Positions 1 through 8,210 of a stretch of 28,705 bases of DNA are shown piece after piece; the first letter of the stretch is position 1, and the number at the start of each line of letters is the position of its first letter. The stretch lies in contig JADLAZ010000145.1 of assembly GCA_020849725.1 (NCBI GenBank), forward strand, positions 1 through 28,705, read 5' to 3'. Below the pieces are notes generated by a model. That model made no database searches, had not been told where the DNA came from, and worked only from the letters and a program-made list of their open reading frames with translations. A program made the translations under genes and the position numbers. This DNA is from Chloroflexota bacterium. GTDB lineage: Bacteria; Chloroflexota; Chloroflexia; Thermomicrobiales; JADLAZ01.

Positions 1-349
1 AGCCGCCGTAGTAGGCGGCAGTGAAGGCCAGGATGGTGCCCAGCACGACGCCGATGCTGCCGGCGATGAAGCCGATGAAGATCGTCAGCGGCGTGCCGGC
101 GATCATGACCGCCATCAGGTCGCGACCCTGATTGTCGGTGCCCAGCGGGTAGCGCCATGGTTCAGATTGCGCCGTCATCGGGTCTATCCACGATGGCGGC
201 CGGCCCGGCGGAACCGACAACGGGCGGTATTTATTCGTATCATAGACCATTGAGCCAACGGCGGAGAACAGCGCCAGGCTGACCAGCATGATGATGCCGA
301 CCAGGAGCGTCGGGTTGCGCCGGATGTAACTCCCAATACCGCTCCACAT
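1..349 (-). CDS. ABC transporter permease, DppC/OppC-like (partial, N-terminal part)
   Basis: Second inner-membrane permease of a peptide/nickel-type ABC importer; about 116 N-terminal residues are in the window and the rest lies beyond position 1. Seen: start MWSGIGSYIRRNP, a first membrane helix (LLVGIIMLVSLALFSAVG), then WRYPLGTDNQGRDLM, the short motif that typically follows helix 1 in DppC-type permeases, and the start of a second hydrophobic segment (LTIFIGFIAG). The ATG at 349 is preceded by GGAGGACC lying inside the end of the upstream permease gene, whose stop is only 3 nt away, so the two are translationally close and surely cotranscribed. The substrate cannot be read from the sequence. 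ATPase subunits would be expected further downstream, outside the window. Confidence 0.9.
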   Translation of the reverse strand, partial: MWSGIGSYIRRNPTLLVGIIMLVSLALFSAVGSMVYDTNKYRPLSVPPGRPPSWIDPMTAQSEPWRYPLGTDNQGRDLMAVMIAGTPLTIFIGFIAGSIGVVLGTILAFTAAYYGG

Positions 350-352
350 GGT

Positions 353-1357
353 CTAGGTCCTCCGGTAGCTGATGCGGGGATCCAGCAGCGGGTAAATCAA
401 GTCGAGAATGAAGGTCGACAGGGCGATGGAGACGATAATCAGGAACGTCACGCCCTGGATCAGGAAGTAGTCGTACTCACGAATAGCTCGGTAGAGGACG
501 GTGCCGAGGCCGGGATAGGCGAAGACGACCTCGACCAGCACCGCGCCGGAGAGGATGTGGCCGAGCGTCAGCACCAGCGCCGTGGTCTGCGGCAGCAGGG
601 CGTTGCGAATAGCGTAGCGCCGAAACAGCGTGTTATTGCGCAGCCCCTTCGCCTCGGCGAAGGTCATGTAATCCTCACCCTGGGTGGTGACCATCATCGC
701 TCGCATGCCCAGCGCCCAGAAGCCGACGGAGGCCAGCACGATCGACAGCGCCGGTAATGTCGCATGCCGCAGCACGTCAAACCAGAACTCGGGCGTCCAG
801 GCCGGAATCGTGCCGGCAGTGTAGCCGCCGAAGATCGGAAACAGCTTCCATTGGAAGGAGAAGAAGTAGAGCAGAACTAGCCCGAGCAAATAGTACGGAA
901 TGGCTGACAGTGTCAACAGCGGCGGTACGAGCAGGTGCAGGAACCGTGGCGTGCGTGGCCAGGCGAGCAAGGCGCCGAGCAGCGAGCCGACGAAGACGGC
1001 GACCAGGATGGTCGTGCCGAGCAGGCCGATGGTCCAGGGGATGGCGTCGCGGATGATGTCCATGACCTGCTTCGGGTAGTTCGAGATCGAGTAGCCAAAG
1101 TCGAAGCGCGCCATGTCGCCCAGGTAGTTGAGGTACTGCTGCCAGAGGGGTTTGTCCAGCCCAAACTTGGTCTGGTACTCCTCGACCATCTGCTGCATGC
1201 CGGCCTGGACATAGCCGCCGGTCAGCGCCTGCTGGAGCAGTTTCTCGCGCACCGGGTCGTTGCCGGACATGCGCGGCAAGAAGAAGTTGAGCGTCGCCGC
1301 GAGCCAGATGACCAGCAGGAAGAGGCCAAAGCGCTTGGCCACATAGTCAGGCCGCAC
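353..1357 (-). CDS. ABC transporter permease, DppB/OppB-like
   Basis: Inner-membrane permease subunit of a peptide/opine/nickel-family importer, 334 aa, the usual length. Seen: N-terminal helix (FGLFLLVIWLAATLNFFLPR), the periplasmic segment with a KFGLDKPLWQQYLNYL stretch typical of DppB proteins, several further helices, the cytoplasmic EAA-type loop (EAKGLRNNTLFRRYAIRNAL) that docks on the ATPase, and the family ending with VEVVFAYPGLGTVLYRAI. The start is GTG at 1357 with AAGGAG seven bases upstream. It lies 231 nt downstream of a binding-protein gene and 3 nt before the next permease, so it forms an operon with both. Family assignment is firm; the transported solute is unknown. Confidence 0.95.
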   Translation of the reverse strand: MRPDYVAKRFGLFLLVIWLAATLNFFLPRMSGNDPVREKLLQQALTGGYVQAGMQQMVEEYQTKFGLDKPLWQQYLNYLGDMARFDFGYSISNYPKQVMDIIRDAIPWTIGLLGTTILVAVFVGSLLGALLAWPRTPRFLHLLVPPLLTLSAIPYYLLGLVLLYFFSFQWKLFPIFGGYTAGTIPAWTPEFWFDVLRHATLPALSIVLASVGFWALGMRAMMVTTQGEDYMTFAEAKGLRNNTLFRRYAIRNALLPQTTALVLTLGHILSGAVLVEVVFAYPGLGTVLYRAIREYDYFLIQGVTFLIIVSIALSTFILDLIYPLLDPRISYRRT

Positions 1358-1524
1358 GTTCTGCTCCTTTCACAATGACCGATCCGATCGCGATATCGCC
1401 GGCCCCCCACGGGTACGCCGACGCGCCGCCCGCTCACTGCTATCTGTGCCGACGATACCAACGCCCAGCCGCGTCGTCAAATGCCACATCTCGCGATGTC
1501 GCCTGACGGCCAGGGCAGGAACAG

Positions 1525-1563
1525 GGCGCGGCCGGTGCGGGATGTCTCCCGTCCGACCGCGCC
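1525..1563 (-). promoter_or_regulatory. Strong imperfect hairpin 3' of the second binding-protein gene
   Basis: Arms 1525-1542 and 1547-1563 pair almost completely (GGCGCGG, CGG and CGGGA blocks match) around a 4-nt loop. It begins 26 nt past the lipoprotein stop codon at 1589 and before the permease gene. No T-run follows in the minus direction, so a classical intrinsic terminator is unlikely. A role in mRNA 3'-end stabilisation or partial attenuation is inference. Confidence 0.55.
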
Positions 1564-1588
1564 TGGCTCGGTCACCGCCTGGCGGGTG

Positions 1589-3523
1589 CTACTGTGTAGG
1601 CTGGATCTTGTTCAGAACCAACTGCCAGGTCAGGTGCCAGGACGCCTCATTGACGTACGGATCCTGCTCAGTCGGCCAGCCCTTCCAGTAGGTCTCGTTG
1701 CGGGCGATGGTGTGGTAGAGGAAGACGAGCTGCACGTCGGGCAGGTTCGGCAACCAGATCTCCATCGCCTTGCGGAACAGGCCCTGGAGCTTCTGTTTGT
1801 CCTCCATCGGCGTGACATAGACTTCGTCGACGATCTTGTCGTAGTCGGCATTCTTCCAGCGCGAGAAGTTCGACTGGTGGGCGCCGGGCAGGGCCACCGA
1901 CGACGACTGATACAGGCGCAGTGTCTCGTAGGGGTCCGACACGCTGCCGCCGTGGCCGTACAGGCAGGCAACGTATTCGCCTTTGGTGAAGAGATCGCCG
2001 GCGTTGGGCGGCATCGCGTAGGTCGCATCGATGCCCTGGTTCTTGAGTTGCTGGGCCACGACCGGACCGAGCGCCGAGAGGAATGGGAAGCCGAGGATCT
2101 CCATCTTGACGGGCTGACCGGTGGGATCGACCCACTGGTTGCCGTTCTTCTTGAAGCCCTTCTTGGTCAATATCTCGGTGCCTTTGGCGGCATCGAAGGC
2201 GTTGGTGTCGTATTTCTCCAGCAAGTCCTTGATCACGTCGAAGTACGGCTTCAGCGGCGGGTAGTCCGGCATCGGCAGCCGCGACGCCTCGTTGGCGCCC
2301 TCGTACGAAACTTCGATGATCTGCTTGCGGTTCAGGAAGTAGCTGAGCGCCCAGCGCACGTCGGGGTCGTCGAACGGCTTCTTCTCGGTGTTGATGTAGA
2401 GCGACAGCGGCCACCAGTCCTTGTAGCCGAAGTTTGGCTTGCGGCCGGCGAAGGTGGTGACGTTCGGGTTGCCGGGCAGGATCGCCTTGTAGCTGTTGAC
2501 GATCGGCATGCAGAAGTCGAGCTCGTTGCTGATGAGCGAGGTCACCAGCTGCTGCTCCTGGAAGCCGGTCATCCAGACGAGGCGCTCGGGCTTTGGCAGT
2601 TGCGCCAGGCCGGCCTTGACCGCCCACCAGTCCGGGCGCCGGTCCATGATCTTCGCGTCGGGCGTGCCGGAGACAACCTTCCAGGGGCCGGTGGTGACAG
2701 GCTCACCCTTGGCCAGATCGAACGCCTTGTACGTCGTCCAATCCTGCTTCTCGAAGATGTGCTTGGGCACCGGGTAGATGCCGATGTCGAACTTGTAGGT
2801 CGAGTAGAAGAAGAAGCGCGGCGCGGGCACCTTGAACTTGATGACGGCGGTGTTGGCATCGGGCGCCGCGGCCGAGTCGACGAACTGCTGGACGTCGGCG
2901 CCCCAGCGCACCTTGGGCCCGAGGTCCTTGAGTGCCGCGTAGGTGTAGGCAACGTCGGCGGCGGAGAACGGCGTGCCATCACTCCAGGTGATGCCGGAGC
3001 GCGTCTTGATCGTCAGCGTCTTGAAGTCTGGGCTGAACGAGTGGCTCTCTGCCAGCCAGTAGTAGTTCTTGTCGGCGAACGCGCTGTAGTAGGCGAGTGG
3101 CTCATAGAGCAGCATCGACCCGGTCTGGTGATTGGCGCCGACTGCGTAGGGGTTCCAGAGCTCGGCATCCTTCCACTTTCCCTCACCCAGGCTCCCAATG
3201 CGCAGCGTGCGGTTGCGAGGCACGTTCATCAGTTCGCCGGGCTTGGCGGCGGCCGGCGCTGCCGTCGGCGCGGCGACGGGGGCAGTGGTGGCGGCGGCGG
3301 CCGGCTTGGCCGCCTCGGTCGGCTTCGCCGCCGGCGCGGTCGTGGCAGCCGGCGCCGGGGCCGTGGTCGGGGCGGCAGCCGCCGGCTTGGTCGGCTCGGC
3401 CGCCTTGGGCGCGGCCGTCGGGCTGGCCGGCGTGCCACCGCAGGCAGCGACGACAGCCGTCACGCCGGCACTGCCGGCCAGCAGGGACGCGATGCGCAGA
3501 ACCTCTCGTCGCGATCGACCCAT
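1589..3523 (-). CDS. Peptide/nickel-type ABC substrate-binding lipoprotein (SBP family 5), copy 2
   Basis: Extracytoplasmic solute receptor of the importer, 644 aa. Seen: a Tat-like twin-arginine start (GRSRREVL), a hydrophobic stretch and a lipobox VAAC with Cys28, then about 70 residues of Ala/Pro/Thr/Lys tether (repeated KPAAA/APTTAPA units), then the SBP_bac_5 body from about residue 105. Family-5 landmarks include LLYEPLAYYSAFAD, the WSDGTPFSAADVAYT block and a RWALSYFLNRKQI segment. GGAGG lies upstream of the ATG. It is a close paralogue of the gene at 3696-5624, which sits immediately upstream in the same operon. The tether presumably holds the receptor away from the membrane. Ligand unknown: oligopeptides, opines, sugars and nickel are all possible in this family. 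Confidence 0.95.
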   Translation of the reverse strand: MGRSRREVLRIASLLAGSAGVTAVVAACGGTPASPTAAPKAAEPTKPAAAAPTTAPAPAATTAPAAKPTEAAKPAAAATTAPVAAPTAAPAAAKPGELMNVPRNRTLRIGSLGEGKWKDAELWNPYAVGANHQTGSMLLYEPLAYYSAFADKNYYWLAESHSFSPDFKTLTIKTRSGITWSDGTPFSAADVAYTYAALKDLGPKVRWGADVQQFVDSAAAPDANTAVIKFKVPAPRFFFYSTYKFDIGIYPVPKHIFEKQDWTTYKAFDLAKGEPVTTGPWKVVSGTPDAKIMDRRPDWWAVKAGLAQLPKPERLVWMTGFQEQQLVTSLISNELDFCMPIVNSYKAILPGNPNVTTFAGRKPNFGYKDWWPLSLYINTEKKPFDDPDVRWALSYFLNRKQIIEVSYEGANEASRLPMPDYPPLKPYFDVIKDLLEKYDTNAFDAAKGTEILTKKGFKKNGNQWVDPTGQPVKMEILGFPFLSALGPVVAQQLKNQGIDATYAMPPNAGDLFTKGEYVACLYGHGGSVSDPYETLRLYQSSSVALPGAHQSNFSRWKNADYDKIVDEVYVTPMEDKQKLQGLFRKAMEIWLPNLPDVQLVFLYHTIARNETYWKGWPTEQDPYVNEASWHLTWQLVLNKIQPTQ

Positions 3524-3653
3524 GGTGTTGCCTCCGAGCTACGAATTATGATTTGCACGACAGGGCAGCCACCCCGCTAACCGGCGGCTGTCCGAGCCAT
3601 TCTCGTCCGGCACGGTAGCGGCGTCGGCGGGCGCTGTCAAGGATCATGGGCAG

Positions 3654-3686
3654 ACCGGTGGGCGTGGCACGGCTACGCCCACCGGT
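3654..3686 (-). promoter_or_regulatory. Perfect 12-bp inverted repeat 3' of the first binding-protein gene
   Basis: ACCGGTGGGCGT (3654-3665) and ACGCCCACCGGT (3675-3686) are exact inverted repeats, and pairing continues inward (with one G-U) to a 3-nt loop. It lies 9 nt past the stop of the first lipoprotein gene. There is no T-tract. Hairpins after binding-protein genes are known to raise the binding-protein to permease ratio in operons such as malEFG; applying that here is inference. Confidence 0.65.
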
Positions 3687-3695
3687 GGCCGATGG

Positions 3696-5624
3696 CTACT
3701 GAACCGGCTCAAGCTTGTTGAGGATCATGCCAAACGTGAGGTGCCAGAAGGCGCCGTTGACATAGGCATTGTCCTTCGTCGGCCAGTTCTTCCAGTACAT
3801 CGTGTTCATCGGGATGCGGTGGTAGAACTCGGTCAGCTGGATGTCAGGCAGCTCCGGCAGCCAGATCTGCATCGCCTGGCGGAAAAGATCGATCAGCTTC
3901 TTCTTATCGTCCATCGGTGTGACGAAGACCTGATCGACCAGCGTATCGAACTCGGCATTCTTCCAGCGCGGGAAATTGACCAGGTGGGCGCCCGGCACGG
4001 CCTTCGTCGCGCCCTGGTAGAGGCGCAGGGTGTAGTATGGCTCGCTGACGCTGCCACCGTGACCGTAGAGCGCGCCGTTGTAGTCACCCTTCGCGAACAA
4101 GTCGGCGAAGTTGGGCGGCACACTGTATGGTGCGTCGATGCCCTGCTGCTTCAGTTGCTCACTGATGACCGGCCCGAGCGCGGTGAAGCTGGCGGTGCCG
4201 ATGATGTCGAGCTTGACCGGCTGGCCCTTGGCGTCGACCCACTGGTTGCCGTTCTTCTTCCAGCCCTTCTTGGTCAGGATCTCGTTGGCGCGCGCCGGGT
4301 CGAACTTGGTCGTGTCGTACTTTTCTAGCAGGTCTTTGACGGCATCGAAGTACGGCATCAGCGGCGGGTAGGTCGGCAAGGGGAGCTTCGATGGCGAGCT
4401 GGCGCCGCCCCAGCCGAACTCAACCGCCTTCGGGCGATCGAACATATAGCTCAGCGCCCAGCGAATCTCTGGGTCGCTCCACGGCTCGCGCTCGCAGTTG
4501 ACATAGAGCGAGGTCGGCCACCAGTCGACGTAGCCGTAGGGCAGCTCCTGCCCGGAGTGAGTGATGATCTTCTGGTTCTGGGCGATGAGCGTCTTGAAAG
4601 TCTGCGGCAGCAGGCTCGGCGTGTAGTCGATCTGGTTGGAGATGAGCGCCTGAGCGAGCTGGGTGTCACCGGCGTAGGGAATGTAGACAATGCGATCGAC
4701 TTTCGGCATCGGTGCGAAGCCAGTCTTGGCCGCCCACCAGGTGTCGCGGCGGTCGATGACCTTCTGGTCAGGTGAGCCGACGACCAGCTTCCAGGGACTA
4801 GTCGTGACCGGCCAATCCTTGGCCGGGTCATAGGCGGTGAACTTGGTCCAATCCTGGCCGTCGTAGATGTGCTTCGGCACCATGTAGACGCCGATATCGT
4901 ACTTGTAAGTCATGAAGTAGAAGAAGCGCGGCGCTGGCACCTTGAACTTGATGACAGCGGTGTTGGCGTCGGTGGCCGTGGCCGACTCGACGAACTGCTG
5001 GATATCGACGCCCCAGCGCACCGCGCCGCCGAGCTTGGTCAGCGCCGTCAGTGTGTAAGCGACATCCTCGGCTGAGAAAGGCTTGCCGTCGCTCCAGGTC
5101 ACGTTCTGGCGCGTCTTGATCGTCAGCGTCTTGTAGTCGGGACTGTACTGGTAGCTCTCGGCCAGCCAGAGCACTTCCTTGTCGGCGAACGCGCTGTAGT
5201 ACGCGAGCGGCTCGTAGAAGATGCCCGAGCCGGTCTGGTGGTTGGCGCCAATGCCATACGGGTTCCACAGCTCGTGGTCCTTGTAGCGCCCTTCGACGCC
5301 GGCCTGGGCCATCATCAGCGTGCGGTTCCGCGGTACGGGCTTGAGTTGGCCCGGCTGCGCGGCGGCGGCTGGCGCGGTGGTCGGGGCGGCGGCGGCTGGC
5401 TTGGTTGGCTCCGCGGGCTTGGCCGCCGGCGCGGTCGTGGCCGCCGCCGCGGGGGCAGCCGTGGGCGCGGCCGCAGCCGGCTTGGTCGGCTCAGCCGCCT
5501 TGGGCGCCGCTGTCGGCGCCGCCGGTGCGCCACCGCAGGCCGCCGCCAGCGCCCCGCCACCGAGGACGCTCGTCAGGACCAGAAAGCGCCGCCGGCTCGT
5601 CGCCGTGCCAGAGGAGATGGGCAT
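3696..5624 (-). CDS. Peptide/nickel-type ABC substrate-binding lipoprotein (SBP family 5), copy 1
   Basis: First gene of the importer operon as seen here, 642 aa. Seen: a good twin-arginine motif SRRRFLV (residues 10-16), a short hydrophobic core and a lipobox ending AAAC (Cys30), so it is probably Tat-exported and lipidated. A long low-complexity Ala/Pro/Thr/Lys tether follows, then the SBP_bac_5 fold with GIFYEPLAYYSAFADKE, the WSDGKPFSAEDVAYT block and RWALSYMFDRPKAV. AGGAGG lies nine bases before the ATG. Body and tether closely resemble the gene at 1589-3523, which indicates tandem duplication. Many positions around the presumptive ligand pocket differ, so the two may take different ligands. 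This is inference; no ligand can be named. Confidence 0.95.
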   Translation of the reverse strand: MPISSGTATSRRRFLVLTSVLGGGALAAACGGAPAAPTAAPKAAEPTKPAAAAPTAAPAAAATTAPAAKPAEPTKPAAAAPTTAPAAAAQPGQLKPVPRNRTLMMAQAGVEGRYKDHELWNPYGIGANHQTGSGIFYEPLAYYSAFADKEVLWLAESYQYSPDYKTLTIKTRQNVTWSDGKPFSAEDVAYTLTALTKLGGAVRWGVDIQQFVESATATDANTAVIKFKVPAPRFFYFMTYKYDIGVYMVPKHIYDGQDWTKFTAYDPAKDWPVTTSPWKLVVGSPDQKVIDRRDTWWAAKTGFAPMPKVDRIVYIPYAGDTQLAQALISNQIDYTPSLLPQTFKTLIAQNQKIITHSGQELPYGYVDWWPTSLYVNCEREPWSDPEIRWALSYMFDRPKAVEFGWGGASSPSKLPLPTYPPLMPYFDAVKDLLEKYDTTKFDPARANEILTKKGWKKNGNQWVDAKGQPVKLDIIGTASFTALGPVISEQLKQQGIDAPYSVPPNFADLFAKGDYNGALYGHGGSVSEPYYTLRLYQGATKAVPGAHLVNFPRWKNAEFDTLVDQVFVTPMDDKKKLIDLFRQAMQIWLPELPDIQLTEFYHRIPMNTMYWKNWPTKDNAYVNGAFWHLTFGMILNKLEPVQ

Positions 5625-6056
5625 GGTCGCGGTCCTCCTACTTAAGGGTGTTGCCTGGGCCTCCGTGGCCTCTCAGCTGTGACAGGGACACCGTGACCGT
5701 AACGTACACCGTTTCGGTCGGTCGTGCCACAGCCCGCACAGTGGCACGGCTCGCTCAATCCTACGCATGCCTGCCGAACTCGGACGCAGTGATGCGTGCG
5801 CTCCCTCGGGCACACCCCGGGGTCGGCCACCGGCTGGCGCTGCAGCACCGGCTTCAGCTCGTTATAGCCTGGTCTGATGTCCCGCAGCTCGGCCGCGAGA
5901 TCTCATCACCACACCGGCGCTACGCCGCGGGGGATGCCGGTCTGGCCCGGGACGTCGCGATCTCCTGGCAGGGGTTCGTGTCTGTTCTGGCCGGACACTA
6001 GCACGCGCTCTGCCAACTGTCAAGCCGGGCGCCCAGCGTCGGGTGAGGCCGGGGGC
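5625..6056. other. 432-nt intergenic region upstream of the importer operon
   Basis: No convincing gene. It holds the AGGAGG ribosome site of the first binding-protein gene and the dyad at 5723-5748. I could not recognise a sigma-70 type -35/-10 pair. The operon promoter must lie here or further upstream, past the end of the PLP-enzyme gene. Confidence 0.5.
5723..5748. promoter_or_regulatory. Operator-like inverted repeat upstream of the importer operon
   Basis: CGTGCCAC (5723-5730) and GTGGCACG (5741-5748) are perfect 8-bp inverted repeats, 18 bp between arm centres, about 100 nt upstream of the first binding-protein start. The spacing suits a dimeric regulator on one face of the helix. No regulator gene is adjacent, so its partner is unknown. 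Confidence 0.4.
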
Positions 6057-7202
6057 TTAGGTGGTGGCAGGCCCGACGATCGCCCGCACCCGCGAGACGA
6101 TGATGGCCGCATCGGCGGTGTCGATCGGGCGCGGGTCGATGGTGACGGTGCCAGATTCGGCGTGGTGGCCGCGGACATAGATCGGTGGGTTGCCGGCGCG
6201 CAGTGCCTCGGCCAACTGACCGGCGGTGCGACCGCTGGCTGGGTCGACGTGGAGAGCGGCGCGCACGATCGCCCGGCCGGCCTCGTCGGCGGCGCTGGTG
6301 ACGCGCAGGCCGGGCACACCGGCCAGCCCGGCGGCGAGCTGAGCGACGAGGCGGTGCTGGCGGTCGATCTCGGCAGCAACGGTGGCGGCGTCGCGCGCGA
6401 CATACCCCCGCAGCGCCGTCAGCAACCCGACGACGCTCTCTTTGCCGACCTTCATCGGCCGGCCGATGCCGCGCTCCTGGGCGCGGCAGGCGGCGATCAA
6501 GTCGCGCCGGCCGGCGATGAAGCCGGAGGTTGGGCCGCCGAACGCCTTGCCGCCGGAGTAGGTGACCGCGTCGACGCCGAGTGCGACGTAGGCACGCAAG
6601 TCCTCCTCGGCGGCGGCGTCGACCAGGCACGGCACGCCGCGCTCGCGGCAGATCGCCAGGCACTCCACCAGTGGCCGCATGCCCGCGTGGACGGTGTGGT
6701 GGCTCTGGACATACAGGAAGGCGGCCGTGTTCGGACCCATGGCACTCGCCAGGTGCGCCGGTGTCACGCCGTTGGCCCAGCCGGCGCTAACGGCCCGGCC
6801 GCCGCCGAGCCGGATAATCTGCGCCACCGGCGCGCCGAAACTGACCAGATGGCCAATTTGCACGACGACCTCGCGCCGCTCGCCCAGCACGTCGGGCAGC
6901 CGCTCGACGGCGGCCGGGTCCGTGCCGGCGATGCACGCTGCCGTCATCAGGGCGATGCCGGCGGCCGCGCCGGTCGTGACGCAGGCCGCCTCGGCGCCAG
7001 TCCACTCGGCGATCAGGACGCCGGCACGGTCGGCCAGGTCGCTCAGCCGCACGTACTGGCCGGCAGCGGCGGCCATCGCCGCCGCCACCTCCGGCGCCAG
7101 CGTTGTGCCGCCCAGTGCCGTCAGCCGGCCGCCGGCGTTGATGACCCGCTGCACACCCAGATCGGCGTAAATATCGGCGGGCGGAGTGGCATTCAGTGTC
7201 AT
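6057..7202 (-). CDS. SelA-like PLP-dependent enzyme (aminotransferase-V fold)
   Basis: 381-aa protein of the family that includes L-seryl-tRNA(Sec) selenium transferase SelA and D-glucosaminate-6-phosphate ammonia-lyase-like enzymes. Seen: N-terminal VINAGGRLTALGGTTL, the cofactor-phosphate region EAACVTTGAAAGIALMTA, a central Asp in VDAAAEED (D195) that would contact the pyridine nitrogen, and the Schiff-base lysine in YSGGKAFGGP (K219). At 381 aa it is shorter than typical bacterial SelA (about 460) and lacks its N-terminal tRNA-binding domain, so selenocysteine synthesis is unlikely. An amino-sugar or amino-acid lyase role is more plausible. It is 82 nt downstream of the zinc-peptidase gene on the same strand. 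The TGAGG before the ATG is a weak ribosome site. Substrate unknown. Confidence 0.85.
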   Translation of the reverse strand: MTLNATPPADIYADLGVQRVINAGGRLTALGGTTLAPEVAAAMAAAAGQYVRLSDLADRAGVLIAEWTGAEAACVTTGAAAGIALMTAACIAGTDPAAVERLPDVLGERREVVVQIGHLVSFGAPVAQIIRLGGGRAVSAGWANGVTPAHLASAMGPNTAAFLYVQSHHTVHAGMRPLVECLAICRERGVPCLVDAAAEEDLRAYVALGVDAVTYSGGKAFGGPTSGFIAGRRDLIAACRAQERGIGRPMKVGKESVVGLLTALRGYVARDAATVAAEIDRQHRLVAQLAAGLAGVPGLRVTSAADEAGRAIVRAALHVDPASGRTAGQLAEALRAGNPPIYVRGHHAESGTVTIDPRPIDTADAAIIVSRVRAIVGPATT

Positions 7203-7284
7203 GACAGCCTCAGCTGGGACATCGCGTCAGGCGAACACTGGTCGTGAGTGTAGCACGACCCAACCTGACCTGCGCCGTCACAGG

Positions 7285-7983
7285 TCACCGCGACGAGCGG
7301 CGCACTACCGACACCCAGTAGAGCAACTGCAGGATCGCCGTGGCCGCCGCCGCGACGTACGTCAGCGCCGCCGCATCGAGGACGGCACGCACGCCGACGG
7401 CGTCCTCCTGGCTGACGAGCTGGTTGCGCTCCAGCATCACCCGCGCCCGCGCGCTGGCGTTGAACTCAACCGGCAGCGTGATCAGGCTGAAGGCGACGCC
7501 AGTGCCCATACAGATGATGCCTAGCCAGGCGATGAACTCGCCGGCGCCACTGGCGATACCGAGAAAGAAGCCGACCATGATCAGGACCCAGCCCAGATTG
7601 GTGCCGATGTTGACCACACCGACGATGCTGGCGCGCAGCTTCAGCCAGGGGTAGCCTTCTTTGTCCTGTGCCGCGTGGCCCAGCTCGTGGGCGACGATCG
7701 CCATCGCCGCGACTGACGGCTGCTGCACCGAGCCGGCTGACAGGCGCATCGTCTTGCTGCGCGGGTCGTAGTGGTCGGTCATCACCCCGGCGATCTGCTC
7801 GGTCTGCACATGCGACAGCCCCTCGTTGCGCATCAGCGCACCGGCAACCTGTGCGCCGGTCACACCGCGCCCATTGCGGACCTGCGACCATTTGGCGTAG
7901 GCCGATTTGACGCGCCACTGAGCAAAGCCGGCCAGCGCCAGCGACACCACCATTATCAGCAGATAGACCGGATCGAAGAACAT
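7285..7983 (-). CDS. Membrane-bound neutral zinc metallopeptidase (YugP-like)
   Basis: 232-aa integral membrane protein of the Zn_peptidase_2/YugP family. Seen: N-terminal helix (VYLLIMVVSLALAGF), zinc motif HELGH at residues 99-103 (IVAHELGHAAQDKEGY) with a candidate third ligand Glu in LPVEFNASARA (about E173), two central helices (residues about 120-170) and a C-terminal helix. The family also has the YDPRSKTMRLS segment seen here at about 72-82. The ATG at 7983 follows GGGGAGCGGCC. It lies between the two-component genes and the PLP-enzyme gene, same strand. The physiological substrate is unknown in the family; membrane protein quality control is often assumed. Confidence 0.9.
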   Translation of the reverse strand: MFFDPVYLLIMVVSLALAGFAQWRVKSAYAKWSQVRNGRGVTGAQVAGALMRNEGLSHVQTEQIAGVMTDHYDPRSKTMRLSAGSVQQPSVAAMAIVAHELGHAAQDKEGYPWLKLRASIVGVVNIGTNLGWVLIMVGFFLGIASGAGEFIAWLGIICMGTGVAFSLITLPVEFNASARARVMLERNQLVSQEDAVGVRAVLDAAALTYVAAAATAILQLLYWVSVVRRSSR

Positions 7984-8093
7984 GGGCCGCTCCCCTGGCG
8001 CCGTGCGCGCCGCACACAGCTACTGTACCAGACAGAGGAGCAACATGACCCGTGCCAGCCCGTCGCCGAGATGATGTGACGCCGGTCCCCTGG

Positions 8094-8151
8094 AGCCGGT
8101 GTGTCAGTCGGCCCTGGTGGACCACCGGCTGGCGTCTCGACCCCAGGGGTC
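8094..8151. repeat. Cluster of short palindromes between the response-regulator and peptidase genes
   Basis: Three dyads lie close together: AGCCGGTG (8094-8101) with CACCGGCT (8123-8130), GGTGG-A-CCACC (8116-8126) and GACCCC-A-GGGGTC (8139-8151). They follow the response-regulator stop (8211, minus strand). They could end or stabilise that transcript. No T-run is present. Confidence 0.35.
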
Positions 8152-8210
8152 ACGAGCGATCTGGCTGCATCACGATCACCTCGTGCATGGGCCATCACGC
8201 GATCAGGCGG

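Noticed and set aside
3230..3440. Ala/Pro/Thr repeat in the binding-protein genes as a possible DNA repeat element
   Set aside because: It is in-frame low-complexity coding for a lipoprotein tether, and it occurs in both paralogues.
1481..3580. Long plus-strand open frame opposite the second binding-protein gene
   Set aside because: Antisense shadow of a clear SBP family-5 gene. Its translation has no family features, and high GC leaves antisense frames open.
5877..7247. Plus-strand open frame of about 456 codons
   Set aside because: Shadow of the PLP-enzyme gene; Arg/Gly/Ala-rich with no motif.
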